DNA of 64,000 nt from Bactrocera neohumeralis (taxonomy: Eukaryota; Arthropoda; Insecta; Diptera; Tephritidae). Both the position numbers and the translations under genes were made by a program. The stretch covers positions 5,459,501 to 5,523,500 of the forward strand of contig NC_065923.1 in assembly GCF_024586455.1 (NCBI RefSeq), given 5' to 3'. Positions 24,451 through 36,139 of the stretch are shown one piece after another. The notes under the pieces were generated by a model, which worked only from the letters and a program-made list of their open reading frames with translations, was not told the DNA's origin and made no database searches. Each line of letters starts with the position of its first letter. Position 1 is the stretch's first letter.

Positions 24451-25739
24451 CTATTCTTATTTTAGATAATCATATACAAAAAAAAAAACAAAAAAGATCT
24501 CAAAATATAATTTTTTCGTATTAACAAAAAAAGAAACAGCTGGCAACGCTACGAAAAATATTCTAAACATTTCGTTTTACCGCTAAAATTTTGTACTAAA
24601 AATACTCAAAAATGTTCACTATTTCATCTGTGTTCCAATATTTTAGATACACATATTTCATAAACATTTAGCTTTTTGCTAGCAACATGTTGCAATTCCT
24701 ACTTAGAAAACAATTATTGCTAAAAGTGTCTAAAGTCTTTATACTTCGCTTGTTTGCAAAAATTCTATTAGTGCGCTTAATATAAAATTTCAAAACAAAA
24801 TCATTTTTATAATTCCCACTCTTAAATATGCTTCATAAACAAAAGCCAAGTGGCCTGGCAACATGCTGCACTGCTACATTGTGTATCTAACGCAATACAC
24901 GCAACCACGCGATCGCATGAATGTTGCTAGAAATACCAAACACAGATTCCGCTACAACAACAACTTCGTAGCGCGTTGAGAGCGCGCTAGAAAGTGTGAC
25001 GAGTGCTGGCGCTCAGAGCGCCGCAGAGCACGCAAGGTCGGAGTGAAAGAAAGTGCAAAAGTTGCCAAGCGACAACAATAAGTACAACAGCATACGCAAG
25101 CTAGGAAAATGAGAGCCGCCAATCTCTGCAGGAGAGCGCATTAAATGAGAAAAGCCAAAGGGGGCAAGGGCAAGCAAGCAAACCTGTGTAACTTGCTATG
25201 GCACAATCACAGCTTTGGCGAGACCAAAAGAAAAGCCAGCACACAAAGCGGGCCAACATAGAAATCCAGAATATTGCGCTGAGCATATGGCAATTGGTTG
25301 CAAGCCACAAGTTCGATGTGCGCTTCGAACTGCCAGGCAACAGTGAAAGAAATGACGGCAGAAATGAGCGCGCTGTGACTTAGCCATGACCAGTTGGCGG
25401 TCACGGCCAACAAAGCTGGGAAAATGCTTTGCAACAAATGCCACTGACGAACTTGCCCATGTGTGTATATGTGTGTGTGCATGTTTGCTGCTTCAGATAT
25501 TTCTTGCTTGGCGCGCTCTCTCAGCCAACTTGAGCTGGCGCGCTCAGCAGCTGCGCGCTTGCTTCGCTTTGTGGGCTTGGTGACGCTGTTGGTGCCCGCG
25601 CTGCCTCCCTGGCTGCACTCTGGTTGCAGATGGTCGTCGCAGATGGGTTTGGTTGGGCCAAAAGAAATTTTAAAAGACGCTGCAAAATCTGTTTGCTGAA
25701 CATTTGTACCGCTGCGGTGCTACTAGTTACAGCTCGTCG
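24451..25739. other. Sequence upstream of the gene; GC-richer 24930-25700
   Basis: AT-rich to about 24900, then a GC-richer block with CGCGCT-rich motifs and open frames in several phases on both strands, none domain-like. The block lies within about 1 kb of the exon at 26680, so it is a reasonable place for promoter-proximal regulatory sequence or a 5' untranslated exon. A line with TGGCAACGCTACGAAAAAT near 24541 resembles the start of the tandem repeat at 36199. Confidence 0.4.
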
Positions 25740-25765
25740 AGTTCGTCGCTTAAGTCTTTCGTTTT
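25740..25765 (+). promoter_or_regulatory. Shared 26-bp module, upstream copy
   Basis: AGTTCG followed by two variable bases and GCTTAAGTCTTTCGTTTT. The same sequence with only those two bases changed recurs at 41554-41579. A GC-rich 12-mer (CCGCTGCGGTGC) starts exactly 31 nt before this copy and is matched at 10 of 12 positions, at the same distance, before the other. The fixed spacing resembles core-promoter architecture, and this copy lies about 0.9 kb upstream of the start codon at 26680. The function is inference; no experimental evidence is available. Confidence 0.45.
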
Positions 25766-26053
25766 ACAGTTTGTTTTGCTAAGTTAAATGCTCTTTTTTG
25801 TCTAAACGCTTGTGTGCTAACTTGATTTTCTCCTCGGTTCATAAAAACACTGATTGGACACTATTTTTAAAGCGTTTTTTGTGTGTGTTATCACTTGACT
25901 GTTGGTCAAACGGGCACTTTAAAGCAGAAAATCCGATTTTAAACGAGTGAACTAAAAAAAGAATGCCAGAAATCTTTAAAAGTAATTTAAAAACATATAA
26001 AAAGAATTAAACGGGCATTGTGTGTAAATGTTGATGCTACAGACATACTTATA

Positions 26054-26061
26054 TATATAAA
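26054..26061 (+). promoter_or_regulatory. Candidate TATA box for the 26680 gene
   Basis: TATATAAA followed by GAG in an otherwise mixed context. A start site about 30 bp downstream would give a 5' untranslated region of about 590 nt. TA-rich runs are common here, so support is weak. A possible splice acceptor (TTTTGTTTGGCTCGCAG, ending 26248) would instead suit a start farther upstream. Confidence 0.25.
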
Positions 26062-26679
26062 GAGACTAGCTGCTTGAAGTGGATGTGGCAAGCGTAACGC
26101 CGTTGCGGCATTGCACGCGAAGTGAAGTAACCGACCAACACAAAGGTGGAGGCTTAAGCTTGAAAAGAAGTCAAGAACAGTTAGTTGACACTAATACGGC
26201 TTGTCGCTGAATTTATTATTTTATTTTCATTTTTTGTTTGGCTCGCAGCAGCTGGCAAAAGAATCAGCAAGAAGCTAAAGACAAAGAGTAGTGTAAAAAG
26301 CTGGCTGGAACTGTGAGTTGGGCAGCAGGACTACGTCAAACGTGATTGAAATGAAGTAAATGCGAAATACAAAAGGAATTAGTGGCGCTGGTTAGATACA
26401 AACGTGTGAACTAATAAAAATTCTATAGAGATTTAAAAAGAATATAAAAACATAAAATAAAACTTAAGTGAAAAAAAAATATTTTAAAATTTTATTGAAA
26501 ATAACTCGGCAAAATTTTTTTACTTTTAATTGAAGTAATTGAAAGAATATCGTTGGACGTTTTTCCACAAATCTTACAAATAAAAATACTAAGTGCTTCA
26601 TAACAAATTTAAACGAAGCATAGAAAACAAAATAAATTTCCACGGATTCTTAAGCAAAATCGCGTAACAAAAAGCAGCA

Positions 26680-28134
26680 ATGAGATCCTCGCGTTTATCC
26701 TCATTGGCAATGCTGGTTGCTGCTACGTGCCTCACCAGCTTACTACAGCTCTGCAGCAGCGCCAACGCCGAATATCCTGGCGTTATCGAGCTAGTCGGCT
26801 ATAGTAATCGGCGCGCACGCACACACTACATGCCGCCAATCGGCGATAGTCCTACACTTGCGCCACCACCAGCCAAAATACAGGCTGATATCGAGACAGT
26901 GAAAGCGAATATCGAAAAATACAATAAACTGCTGACGCTGGATACGAAAAATCTGCCAGAATCGCAAAAGGATATGCTGGAGCGCATCGTAGAGCGTGTG
27001 GCACGTCTCAAGGAGTCGCTCGACATTAATGAAAGTGAGCAGCTGAGAGCTGCTGCGAAGCCAGCGGATAGTGAGAACAGCAATAGTGAAGCTGCAGCAG
27101 ATAAAACGTCGTATGCTACCACAGAGGCCGCAACCAATGCTGAAGCCGAGACCGATCCCACTTTGGTCTTAGACGAGACTACACTGCTACAGTTGCAGAC
27201 CTCCATGGATGAGCTGGCTGCGGCACAGGCCGCTGTCACTGCACAAACTTCGGTTGCACACGAGTTACCAACCACCACGGAATACAATTACAATGCTGGC
27301 AGCGATGAGGTCGAACAAACGGAGAGTGCCACAGACAGCACTGAAAATGAGGATACTACTGAAGGTGCGCTGGCGGCCGGCGCTGATTATCCCACCACCA
27401 CAATTGATCCACTCACCGACGCCACCGACTCCGACGACCAATTCGTTGCAGCACGCTCCAACAACAACATAGCAGCAGCCTCAATCAAAGCCGAACCGGA
27501 GGACTTGAATGGTGGTCTGACCACAATTGGCAGCCAACGCACGTTAACCACCAGCGGCAAATTGACAAAGACGCGCGCCACCAAGAGACCCGGTTCTGGC
27601 GGTATTACCAAAACGGGACATACCTCGAAACGTGGCCAGAAACCTGGCACCACTGCGAGCCTGCATCGCCAACCGGCCAGCAATAAGCAGAAATTGGCCA
27701 CAACCACCACGCAACCACTGCAAACCTACCATCATCAACAGCAGACGCAACAACAACAATACGTACAGAAACAGCCACAGCTACAATATCAGAAGCCCCA
27801 AACGGCGCAGCTGCCGCAGTCCGCTTCCTCGCCCATGTACCAAGCGCACAAGGTGTCAGCGTTGCCGCCTGCCACACAGTCCACCGATAAGACTTCAGCT
27901 TCAGCCGCCGCTGCTGCTGCCGCCGCGGCTTCCACAGCCTCCATTGCTTCGCTGCCATCCACTTACTCCTCCACGCCGATCACTACCACTTTGGCCAACA
28001 ACTATGGCAATGCCAATAATAATAATGACATGGACTACGAGCCCCAAGTGAATACGTCGGCGTTAATTGATAGCCTGAATCATGCACGCGAGGAATTCTA
28101 CCAGCAGAAGCAAGGCGTCAGCAACAAGGATAAG
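26680..28134 (+). CDS. First coding exon of an unrecognised secreted protein
   Basis: Encodes 485 residues from an ATG in a fair fly context (GCAGCAATGA). Residues 1-30 form a signal peptide with a hydrophobic core, with likely cleavage after SSANA, so the protein is secreted or luminal. Residues about 31-60 (starting EYPGVIELVGYSNRRAR) are ordinary sequence. Residues 63-115 are charged with heptad-like spacing, a probable short coiled coil. Residues 125-265 are acidic and Ser/Thr-rich, suited to O-glycosylation. Residues 286-340 are basic and Thr/Gly/Lys-rich; 340-385 Gln-rich; about 408-418 an Ala run; 440-450 Asn-rich; 451-485 ordered again (ALIDSLNHAREEFYQQ). The exon ends at a phase-0 donor, AAG followed by GTGAGT. 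Reading through would add only 13 residues before a stop at 28176, so splicing is more likely. I recognise no family. Codon use and composition are clearly coding and unlike the surroundings. Downstream exons were not found. Confidence 0.85.
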
Positions 28135-28140
28135 GTGAGT
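28135..28140 (+). other. 5' splice donor GTGAGT
   Basis: A consensus donor directly follows AAG after codon 485, giving a phase-0 intron. Beyond it the reading frame loses coding character and stops at 28176. Confidence 0.75.
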
Positions 28141-29185
28141 TCACTACTCTTAGCCTGGGTAAGACGAGCGCTTTGAATGGGTGGGATGGTGGTTACGGTC
28201 AGCGCTAGTTGCGTGCGCGCTTATGTGTGAAATGGTGTCACACTTGGCGGCAATTGGACACTCGCTGCGACGTCTGATGGCGATAGGCCAATTTGACTGT
28301 GCTAAGTCCACACACCTACTCGTTTGTCTTATTAGGTTCACTCCCGTTAATGGATATGAATACTTTGTATGGCAGACACTGCTTATTATTTGCTTTTTTT
28401 GCTTAGAAAATTGATATATTATAATTAACTATATTTTTAATGCGACTTCATTTTCGACTCACGCAATAAATGAAAGCTTTGAAATTAGGCGGTTAAAGAC
28501 GTCTGCAGCTCAAATACCGAAAATCGTTATGAATTAAAAAAAAAAAGTTAATAAATCTCCTAAATAAAGGACGCTCAAATTAGTTATAGAGATCTAAAGG
28601 GCCTGATTAAAGTAAAGTGGCCATTTTGAAACCAAAATATTTTTTATCGAATCAGATATACACAATTACATATTAAAAATTTAATAAAAAATTAATTAAT
28701 TAAATTTTTAATTGGCAACCAATTGTTGAGGTATTCAACATATCCCTGAGAATATTGAAATTATTTTGATCTAAAAGTATATTCTGCAATGAATAGATTG
28801 ACACTCATAACTACCAGAAGCATACAATTTATATGGATCACTATTTCATTTTAAAACCATTTTCCCAAGCTGCTGGTACTTATATTTCTTTATTATAAAA
28901 TAGCAAGCTTGATTCTCATTATAAAGACGGTAAAAAGGCCGCTCAAACTAATTTTCAGTTATGACGACTTAAATGCAGATTTTGAAACTGCACAAAAAAA
29001 TCTACAATTGATTTTAAAAACAAATAAAAACGTAAAACTCGGTGGCACTGAAGTCCTCTTCACAAATAAATTGTTTCCAAATCAAAACTTCATTTTAATT
29101 GGCCGGATCGGTTGTTTGGCAGTATATGCTTCAGTAGTTTCATCTCTACAATTTTTATAAGATTGTATTTTCAACTTGGATTATA
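28141..29185. other. Presumed start of first intron, AT-rich
   Basis: No acceptor with a coding exon was recognised. There are AT-rich tracts (28530-28740) and short open frames only (for example 28909-29160, without a domain). Confidence 0.45.
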
Positions 29186-29189
29186 CTGT

Positions 29190-30805
29190 TTGGTAAATTC
29201 CGGGACGATATCTTGCCGAAAAACAACAATGAAATTGATTCTGATAGTTCAGTTTGCATGGCATCTACTGGGTAGTCGAAAAAGCCTTCGTATTTGTAAT
29301 CAATCTTCAACTTATTTTTTTTTATATGTATAATAAACTTTAATGTATATGTACCATTTTGACCAATTCGACCACTTTTTGCCATTTTTCCGGTAGCGGC
29401 ATTATTCCATCAGTGTAAAACTTTCACTCCATTAAAGGATTTCTGCATTGACCGAAACAAATGGTAGTCCGATGGTGCAAGGTCATAGCTCTATGGTGGA
29501 TGCTTTAAAACTTCCCAGCCAAGCTCTCCCAGTTTTTGCCGAGTAACCAAGGTCTGGCGTTGTCCTTTCTGTTGATCAGTTCCGGCCGTTTTTTTCGATT
29601 GAGTGCTTCGATTTCATCAGTTGTTGACAGTAAATTGTAGAATCAATCGTTCGACCCTGGCTGGAGTAGCTCATAGTGGATGATTCCTTTCCAATCCCAC
29701 CAAACACTCAGCATATCATTTCGAGGCGTCAATCCGGGCTTTACGACCATTTGTTGAGCTTCACCAAGCTTGGATCATGATTTTATTTGCACATTATTGT
29801 CGTATTTGATCCACTTTTCGTCTCCTGTTAGCATTCGCTTCAGAAATGGTTCGATTTCATTTCGTTTCAGCAAAGAATCGCAGATGTTAATTCAGTCCAT
29901 TACATTTTTCACAGACAATTTATGTGGTACCCAAACATCGAACTTCTTTTTGTAGTCAGCCTTTTGAAAATGGTTCAAAATCGTTTGATGACGAATGTTA
30001 AGTTCCTTAGCAATGTCGTGGTTGCTTATGTCATGGTCCTGGTTAATCTTTTCCTTAATTTCATCGACTTTTTCAACGGTAGGTCGACCGGAGCGAGGTG
30101 CCTCTTTCACATCGAAATTTCCAGAACGGAAGCGAGCGAACCATTCTTGTGCTACAAGAACTGATACAGTATCGTCTCCGTAAACTTCACAAATTTTGTT
30201 GGTTGCTTTCGTGGGATTTTTCCCTTTTTTATACAAAAATTTCAAAATATTTTTTCATTATTTTCACTCACTTCTGAACAGCTATAATTGTTTTCTACTT
30301 CCTCGAGGTTATTATTTTTTGGTTAAAATCTCACCTTTCTAACACTATATGGTATGACACAATGTGATTGGTAGCACTGGAGATATACGAGTGCAACGAC
30401 ATCTATTGACAAAATACGAAGAGTCTTTTTCGACTACCCAATATATAAAATAGTAGTCCGATCTGAAAAACCTCGGAGATGGTCGTATCGTCTTAGGCAA
30501 TTCTATGCCGAATTTTGTGCAGATATCTTGTCAAATAACAAAAAAATACTTGATTTGGGTCATTCAATTTTTATTGCAATTAAATGTATGCTATTGGGGT
30601 CCAATATTGGCGGGCCGAAAAACGGGCAGCTTCTTTAGCAAAAAAGGACGTGCGCAAAATTTCAAGTCGGTGTATCTGAGGAACTAGTGCGCGTATGTAC
30701 AGACAGACAGACAAAGAGTAGAACATGGCTAAATCAACTCAGCTCATCATGCTGATTATTTACATATATAAAACTTAATATGCCTTGTTCAAAGTATTAA
30801 TATAT
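29190..30805 (+). repeat. Repeat family A copy interrupted by a mariner
   Basis: The left part (29190-29267) ends with a degenerate TTCAGTTTGCATGGCATCTA, corresponding to TTCAGTTTGTATGGCAGCTA in the full copy at 62241-62788. The right part (30442-30805) carries on with AGTAGTCCGATCTG and then CAGACAGACA, ACATGGCTAAATCAACTCAG and a degraded TTGTTCAAAGTATTA tail. The mariner 29268-30441 lies between them at a TA. The 5' hairpin end is not recognisable, so this copy is incomplete. Confidence 0.75.
29268..30441 (-). mobile_element. Mariner copy with both ends, about 1.17 kb
   Basis: Terminal inverted repeats CTGGGTAGTCGAAAAAG (left) and CTTTTTCGACTACCCAA (right), flanked by TA on both sides. The minus-strand transposase pseudogene shows KFLYKKGKNPTKATNKI, then VLVAQEWFARFRSGNFDV, a SGRPTVEKVDEI linker and NHDIAKELNIRHQTILNH (second helix-turn-helix). 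Then come VWVPHKLSVKNVMD, a TGDEKWIKYDN-type block near 29810, and a degraded C-terminus near 29340-29550. A stop near 29892 and frameshifts make it inactive. This is the best-preserved N-terminal region of the family in the window. Confidence 0.9.
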
Positions 30806-32212
30806 AGGAAACCCGCCTGGTTCTTCTCTTGTAAACTCGATAAATTCAACGTTTAAATTATGCTTCCTGCATTTTACCGCTTTGCAATTTTAAATCTGCT
30901 TTGAAAAATGTTTTTGACGGTCAATAAACGTAAATCAAGTTCACCGCAAATCGCCAAATCTGACTCTTATAACCAAAGGGACCAGCAGATTCGTTAATGT
31001 GCCTTGTATACTTGTATGTATGTATGTTCAAAATATCTCGTGGAAATTATGAGATCAACCAAAACATGCACACATATTTGCTACTTGCAAGAAGTGGCAA
31101 GCGACTGCAACAAAAGCACGAGTAATAACAGTATCTATTGACTGGGGATAGAGTAGTGATTGCCTGCCAAGTAATACAACAAATATGTGCAACAACAAGC
31201 AGCAACAACATCGGCAACATTACAAATGCGTGTAGCGCAAGGCAAACGATTGTTTCGGTGAATGCCACTTGTTGCAATCGAACAAAACCGTTTCACAACA
31301 TTAACAACAGCAATAGCAACAACATGCAAGCCAACAACAAAAACAGCCACATTAAATGCAACCAATGCTATGGAGATAGTTGCAACTGCATTCTACTATT
31401 ATTGCTGTATTTTCAATACAGCAATGTTGTTGTTGCTGTAGTTGGTATGAATTGATTGTGATTGCTCGGCACTGAACTCGTGGCCTTACCGTCGCGCTGC
31501 AGCGCCGGAGCAACAAAGTAGAAATTATGAAGAGATATTCTTGCCGCATTTGTGTACATGTGTGTGTGTGTGCCGCAATATTTGTTGCAACGTTGTGTTG
31601 CTTTGCGCTGATGCTGGTGCTGGTGCTTTCAAAGTAAATCGATTGTCATAAAAGCGGCTATACATATATACTTCTTTATGTACATATGTATATGTACATA
31701 TACATAGTCATTGACAACAACAATAACAGCAATCGTGCCCGAAAGCAATTGTTATAAACGTACGTATAAAAGCACAGTTTGCACTGGCGAACTAACGGCA
31801 ATTGTAATATCAACTGCAGCAAATAGCATAATGGCACATCAATAAACAACAGTAATGAAACAGTTGAGGACAAGTACTCGCTACTCGTTGCGCTCTTGTG
31901 TGCCCGTACAATGTATTCATGTGCTCTCGTGCATCTATTCGTCTGTGGCGAAGCAGAATTCGCACACAAGTGCTAAAAGCTAATCGTACGCCGCATTAAA
32001 GAAGAGTGGAAATACGGTGGATCGATTGTGCGCAGACGTTTATGACACACTGTAGACGGTATAACTGTATAGGTATATGTACATTTTTATATAATGTACT
32101 TATTTGGATACACATATATGTACAATAAGTACAAATATACCCGTTTCAACAACTATTAGAAAGTTATGTCGATGTAATATTAGCCACTCTGAAATGACGA
32201 AGGAACTATGCA
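30806..32212. other. Unique sequence, no gene seen
   Basis: CAACAACA-rich low complexity at 31175-31450, TG repeats near 31559-31572 and several short overlapping frames. An 11-bp perfect inverted repeat with a 3-nt loop (ATTGCTGTATT, 31401-31425) is present. Nothing coding is supported. Confidence 0.4.
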
Positions 32213-33529
32213 AAAACAAGTAAGGAAGGGCTCAGTTCTGGTGACACCGAACATTTTTTACTCTCGCATGATAAAGTGATAATCAAAATTTCATTATCCG
32301 TCATTTACATATTTTTCAAATACCGTATTTGTGTAAAGTTTTATTCCGCTATCATCATTGGTTCCTAATGTATATCCTCGTATTATACAGAGAAAGCATC
32401 AGATGGAATTCAAAATAGCGTTATATTGGAAGAAGGCGTGGTTGTGAACCGATTTCACCCATATTTCGTACATGTCATCAGGGTGTTAAGAAAATATTAT
32501 ATACCGAATTTCATTGAAATCGGTTGAGTAGTTCCTGAGATATGGTTTTTGGTCCAAAAGTGGGCGACGCCACGCCCATTTTCAATTTTTAAAAACAGCC
32601 TGAGGTCAGCTTCCTTCTGCCATTTCTTCCGTAAAATTTAGTGTTTTTGACGTTTTTTGTTAGTCGGTTAACGCACTTTTAGTGATTTTCAACACAACCT
32701 TTGTATGGGAGGTAGGCGTGGTTATTATCCGATTTCTTCCGTTTTTGAACTGTATATCGTCACCTGAAATGCAAAATAACGTATCATCAAAAAATTCTAA
32801 ATTGAGTGTCTTATTGATTACGCTTCACTACTTCAAATTACATACATAATATTACATATGTTCAACATTTTCAGGTCCTGCGGTTTTAACCAGTTTTAAC
32901 CAATATTAAAATTTTGTTTCACTCATGTTCCAATTTATTACATGTTTCATTCATGCCACTGTAAATTTCCGAAAATGTTGTTACGTTATTTTGCATTTCA
33001 GGTGACGATATGGAAATGCCTGAAGGAAACGACTCTGTAGAGTTTGGTTAACATAGCTATAGTAGTTTCCGAGATATGTACAAAAAACTTAGTAGGGGGC
33101 GGGGCCACGCCCTCTTTTAAAAAAAAATTGCGTCCAAATATGCCTCTCCCTAATGCGATCCTTTGTGCCAAATTTCATTTTAATATCTTTATTTATGGTT
33201 TAGTTATGACACTTTATAGGTTTTCGGTTTTCGCCATTTTGTGGGCGTGGCAGTGGGCCGATTTTTCCCATCTTTGAACTTAACCTTTTTATGGAGCCAA
33301 GAAATACGTGTACCAAGTTTCATCATGATATCTCAATTTTTACTCAAGTTACAGCTTGCACGGACGGACGAATAGACAGACATCCGGATTTGAACTCTGC
33401 TCGTCACCCTGATCATTTTGGTACATATAACCCTATATCTGACTCGTTTAGTTTTAGGACTTACAAGCAACCGTTATGTGAACAAAACTATAATACTCTC
33501 CTTAGAAACTTTGTTGCGAGAGTATAAAT
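32213..33529 (+). repeat. Interspersed repeat family B, copy 2, full ends
   Basis: Starts AAAACAAGTAAGGAAGGGCT with the same hairpin region and ACTCTCGCATGATAAAGTG as copy 1, shares the GGCGTGGTTGTGAACC and GGGGGCGGGGCCACGCCC blocks, has a short GACGGACG run near 33360, and ends TTGCGAGAGTATAAAT. The start motif ACTCTCGCA and the end motif TGCGAGAGT are inverted, i.e. subterminal inverted repeats. A 250-bp MITE interrupts it at 32758-33007. Confidence 0.85.
32758..33007. mobile_element. 250-bp MITE nested in repeat B
   Basis: Begins CGTCACCTGAAATGCAAAAT and ends with its inverse; the inverted repeats extend over at least 25 bp. It is flanked by ATAT on both sides (32754-32757, 33008-33011). 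The corresponding position in repeat B copy 1 (about 19108-19120) lacks it, providing an empty site. No coding capacity. Superfamily not determined; the duplication could be TA or up to 4 bp. Confidence 0.85.
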
Positions 33530-33532
33530 ATA

Positions 33533-34524
33533 AGGTAGTCGAAATGGTACAAGTAGTCCGATGGTGAAAGGTCAAAATTTCCCAGCCAAACGCAGTATTT
33601 GCAGAGTCATCAAAGATGTGTGTTTTTAGCATGGTTCTGATGGAAGACGAAGCCCTTTCTGTTGATCACTTCTGACCAACCAGTTTTTTTCGATTTCTTG
33701 CTTCAATCTCATCAGTTATTGACAGTAAAATGTTGAATCGACCAAGCTGGAGCAGCAGTGGATGATTCCAATCCCACCAAACAATCAGCATAGCCTTTCG
33801 AGGCGTTAATCCTGGCTTTGCGACCATTTGTTGAGCTTCACCACCTTTGAACCATGATCTCTTTCGCTCATTATTGTCGTATTTGATCCACTTTTCGTCT
33901 CCTGTTATCATTCACTTCAGAAATGGTTCGATTTCACTTCGTTTCAGCAAAGAAACGCAGGTGTTAAATCGGTTTATTAAATTTTTCATAGACAACTCAT
34001 TTGGTGCCGAAACATCGAGCTTCTTTTTGTAGTTATTCTTTTTTGTAAATGGTTCAAAACCGTTTGATGATGAATGTTAAGTTCCTTAGCGATGTCCTGG
34101 CTGCTTATGTGACGGTGTCTTGGTCAATATTTTCCATAATTTCATCGACTTTTTCAACGATAGGTCGACCAGAGCGACATCGAAATTTGTAGACGAAAGC
34201 GAGCAAGCCATTGCTGTGCTACACGAACTGATACAGCATCTTCTTCGTAAACTTCACAAATTTCATTGGTGGCTTTCGTGGCATTCTTCCCTTTTTTAAA
34301 CAAAAATTTAAAAATATAGCGAATTTCTTCATTATTTTCAATAATTTTTGAACAGCTGTAAGTTTCTTTCATCTTCCCCGAATTCAATTTTTTTGTTGAA
34401 TGAAACTTAAAAACTCACCTTTGTAACACTATATGGTATTACACTATGTGATTGGTATCACTGGAGATATACGAGTGCCTCCACATCTATTAACAATATA
34501 CGAAAAGACTTTTTCGACTTTTTA
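33533..34524 (-). mobile_element. Mariner copy, end-deleted, abutting repeat B
   Basis: Begins GGTAGTCGAAA at 33533, then jumps about 170 bp compared with the copy at 29268 (to TAGTCCGATGG). The minus-strand pseudogene has TGDEKWIKYDNNERKRSW (33845-33905; first catalytic Asp retained), PGLTPRKAMLIVWWDW, and N-terminal KFLFKKGKNATKATNEI and VSVRVAQQWLARF. The right end is CGAAAAGACTTTTTCGAC followed by divergent bases. Frameshifts near 34030 and 34180 inactivate it. Confidence 0.85.
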
Positions 34525-36085
34525 ATGAAATAAGAATATTGTTGACATTATTAAAATGTTTGATAAATTATATGTTTTCTCCCACTTTCATTAATTCGCA
34601 ACACCTTTATTATAATAACCTGATGCGGGATTGCTCATCATAAGCACCTGGCAGTCTCTTACATCAAGACAGAAATCAAGAAAACTCGCAAATTTCGATC
34701 CGGCAAACCGCAGTGGGTGTTGCAATGAGCGCCGACGACTTTTTCCAGCTTTCCATTAGCCATTGCACGCTTTGTTTGGCGCACACTGTGTTTTATGCAA
34801 GCACATTAATATGCCGTTGTCGGTGTTGTTGTTGTTATTTCTTTTTGTGTTTTGAAAATCCGAGTGTGGTTTGCAATTTGTTACTACTGACCTATAAATT
34901 TAATTCATTCGCTATGGTCAATGCCAACGGCATTTGTGGTGGTGGAGTGGCCGTTGCCACATAAATTATCCGCGCCGGCATGTCTTCTGCCTGCCCGCGC
35001 CGGCAGCAACACCAAATGCCGCTGCGGAAAACCACAAAAGCGCGGAGTGTGTGGTGTACAAATCAGCTACATCTTCGCTGATTTTTGTTATTATTGCTTT
35101 TGTGTATATGTGTGTGTGTGGAACGTGGAACTGCTTGCGTCGTACACTTCAATGGACATTAGTGCCAATATCTGCGGACATTGTGTGTGTGTGTGTGTGT
35201 GTCTGCAACGTCATCATCATTGCTTGATATTCGATAGAAAATTCTCTCGTTGGCAATTGTAATGCAATCGCAACGTCAATAACAACAAAAGCACTGACAA
35301 TTGTTGCGGCAACAACAACGCCATCACAATTGTGGCAGACCATGAACTATTAATAAAAATGTCAATGTGTTGGTGGCATGCCTCACGTTCACCTACACTT
35401 GTTGCTGCCACTGTCGTTGCTTGGACATTCGCGTTATGTTTGTTGGTCAACAAGTCACACTCATTCAGCGCCAATTCGCAATTCACAATCTATCCATTCG
35501 AAGCCTGCGGCTCACACACACACACATACTTACGTACGTGTACATATAATTACACACGACTAGTGTCGTTGGTACACTTCTGTTCGGCGGCAGCAGCTGG
35601 TTTATTATGCCACATTCTTGCCTTGTCGACCACCAATCGGCAACAAATGGTATTTATGGTTTATTGTCGATAGAGAAACGTCTTTATTGGACTTACCTGC
35701 AAAGAGAAGAAAGCGAAGAAAAATCTTTAGCATCTTATGGTGATAAATATGGAAAAGCAAAGCAAAATGTTTTAATAATACTAAATGGCATCGGTTCTTT
35801 GGTTTTGATTGTTCGGCGCTTAAGACAAAGAATTAAGTATCTTATAATTATAATAACAAAGACCGGTTGTAACGGCTAACTGTTATTAATTTGCTGCTCA
35901 TTGGTGTCTATTGTTTTATATTGAGGGCATGGCGAGCACGTGCTCATCGCTTTATTGTGTTATAATATACTTAGTAAATTATTATTTGAATAATTATTTT
36001 CATATTTTTAACCAAATGAATATGTGGGAGAGTTACATCGATATATAATTGCGATTTAATTTTTTTAATAAATTTTTGAAATTTC
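34525..36085. other. Unique sequence with GC-richer island 34700-35500
   Basis: Several frames of 60-113 codons overlap on both strands (for example 34921-35262 plus, 35332-35673 plus, 35217-35486 minus), with CA/TG-derived peptides. None shows a domain or consistent splice framing. A 90-codon plus frame at 35607-35879 is lysine-rich but unrecognised. Confidence 0.4.
35182..35202. repeat. (GT)n microsatellite
   Basis: Uninterrupted GT run of about 21 bp. Confidence 0.9.
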
Positions 36086-36139
36086 TGTAGGGTGGCAACC
36101 ATGTTCTAATTTTGCTTAACTTAATCGCTTTGGATTAAA

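Noticed and set aside
26826..27287. 153-codon minus-strand open frame over the exon
   Set aside because: Shadow of the Ser/Thr/Ala-rich plus-strand exon; serine/alanine/valine-rich antisense product.
28135..28176. Reading through the donor to give a 498-residue protein
   Set aside because: A consensus GTGAGT donor in phase 0 and abrupt loss of coding character make splicing more likely than a stop at 28176.
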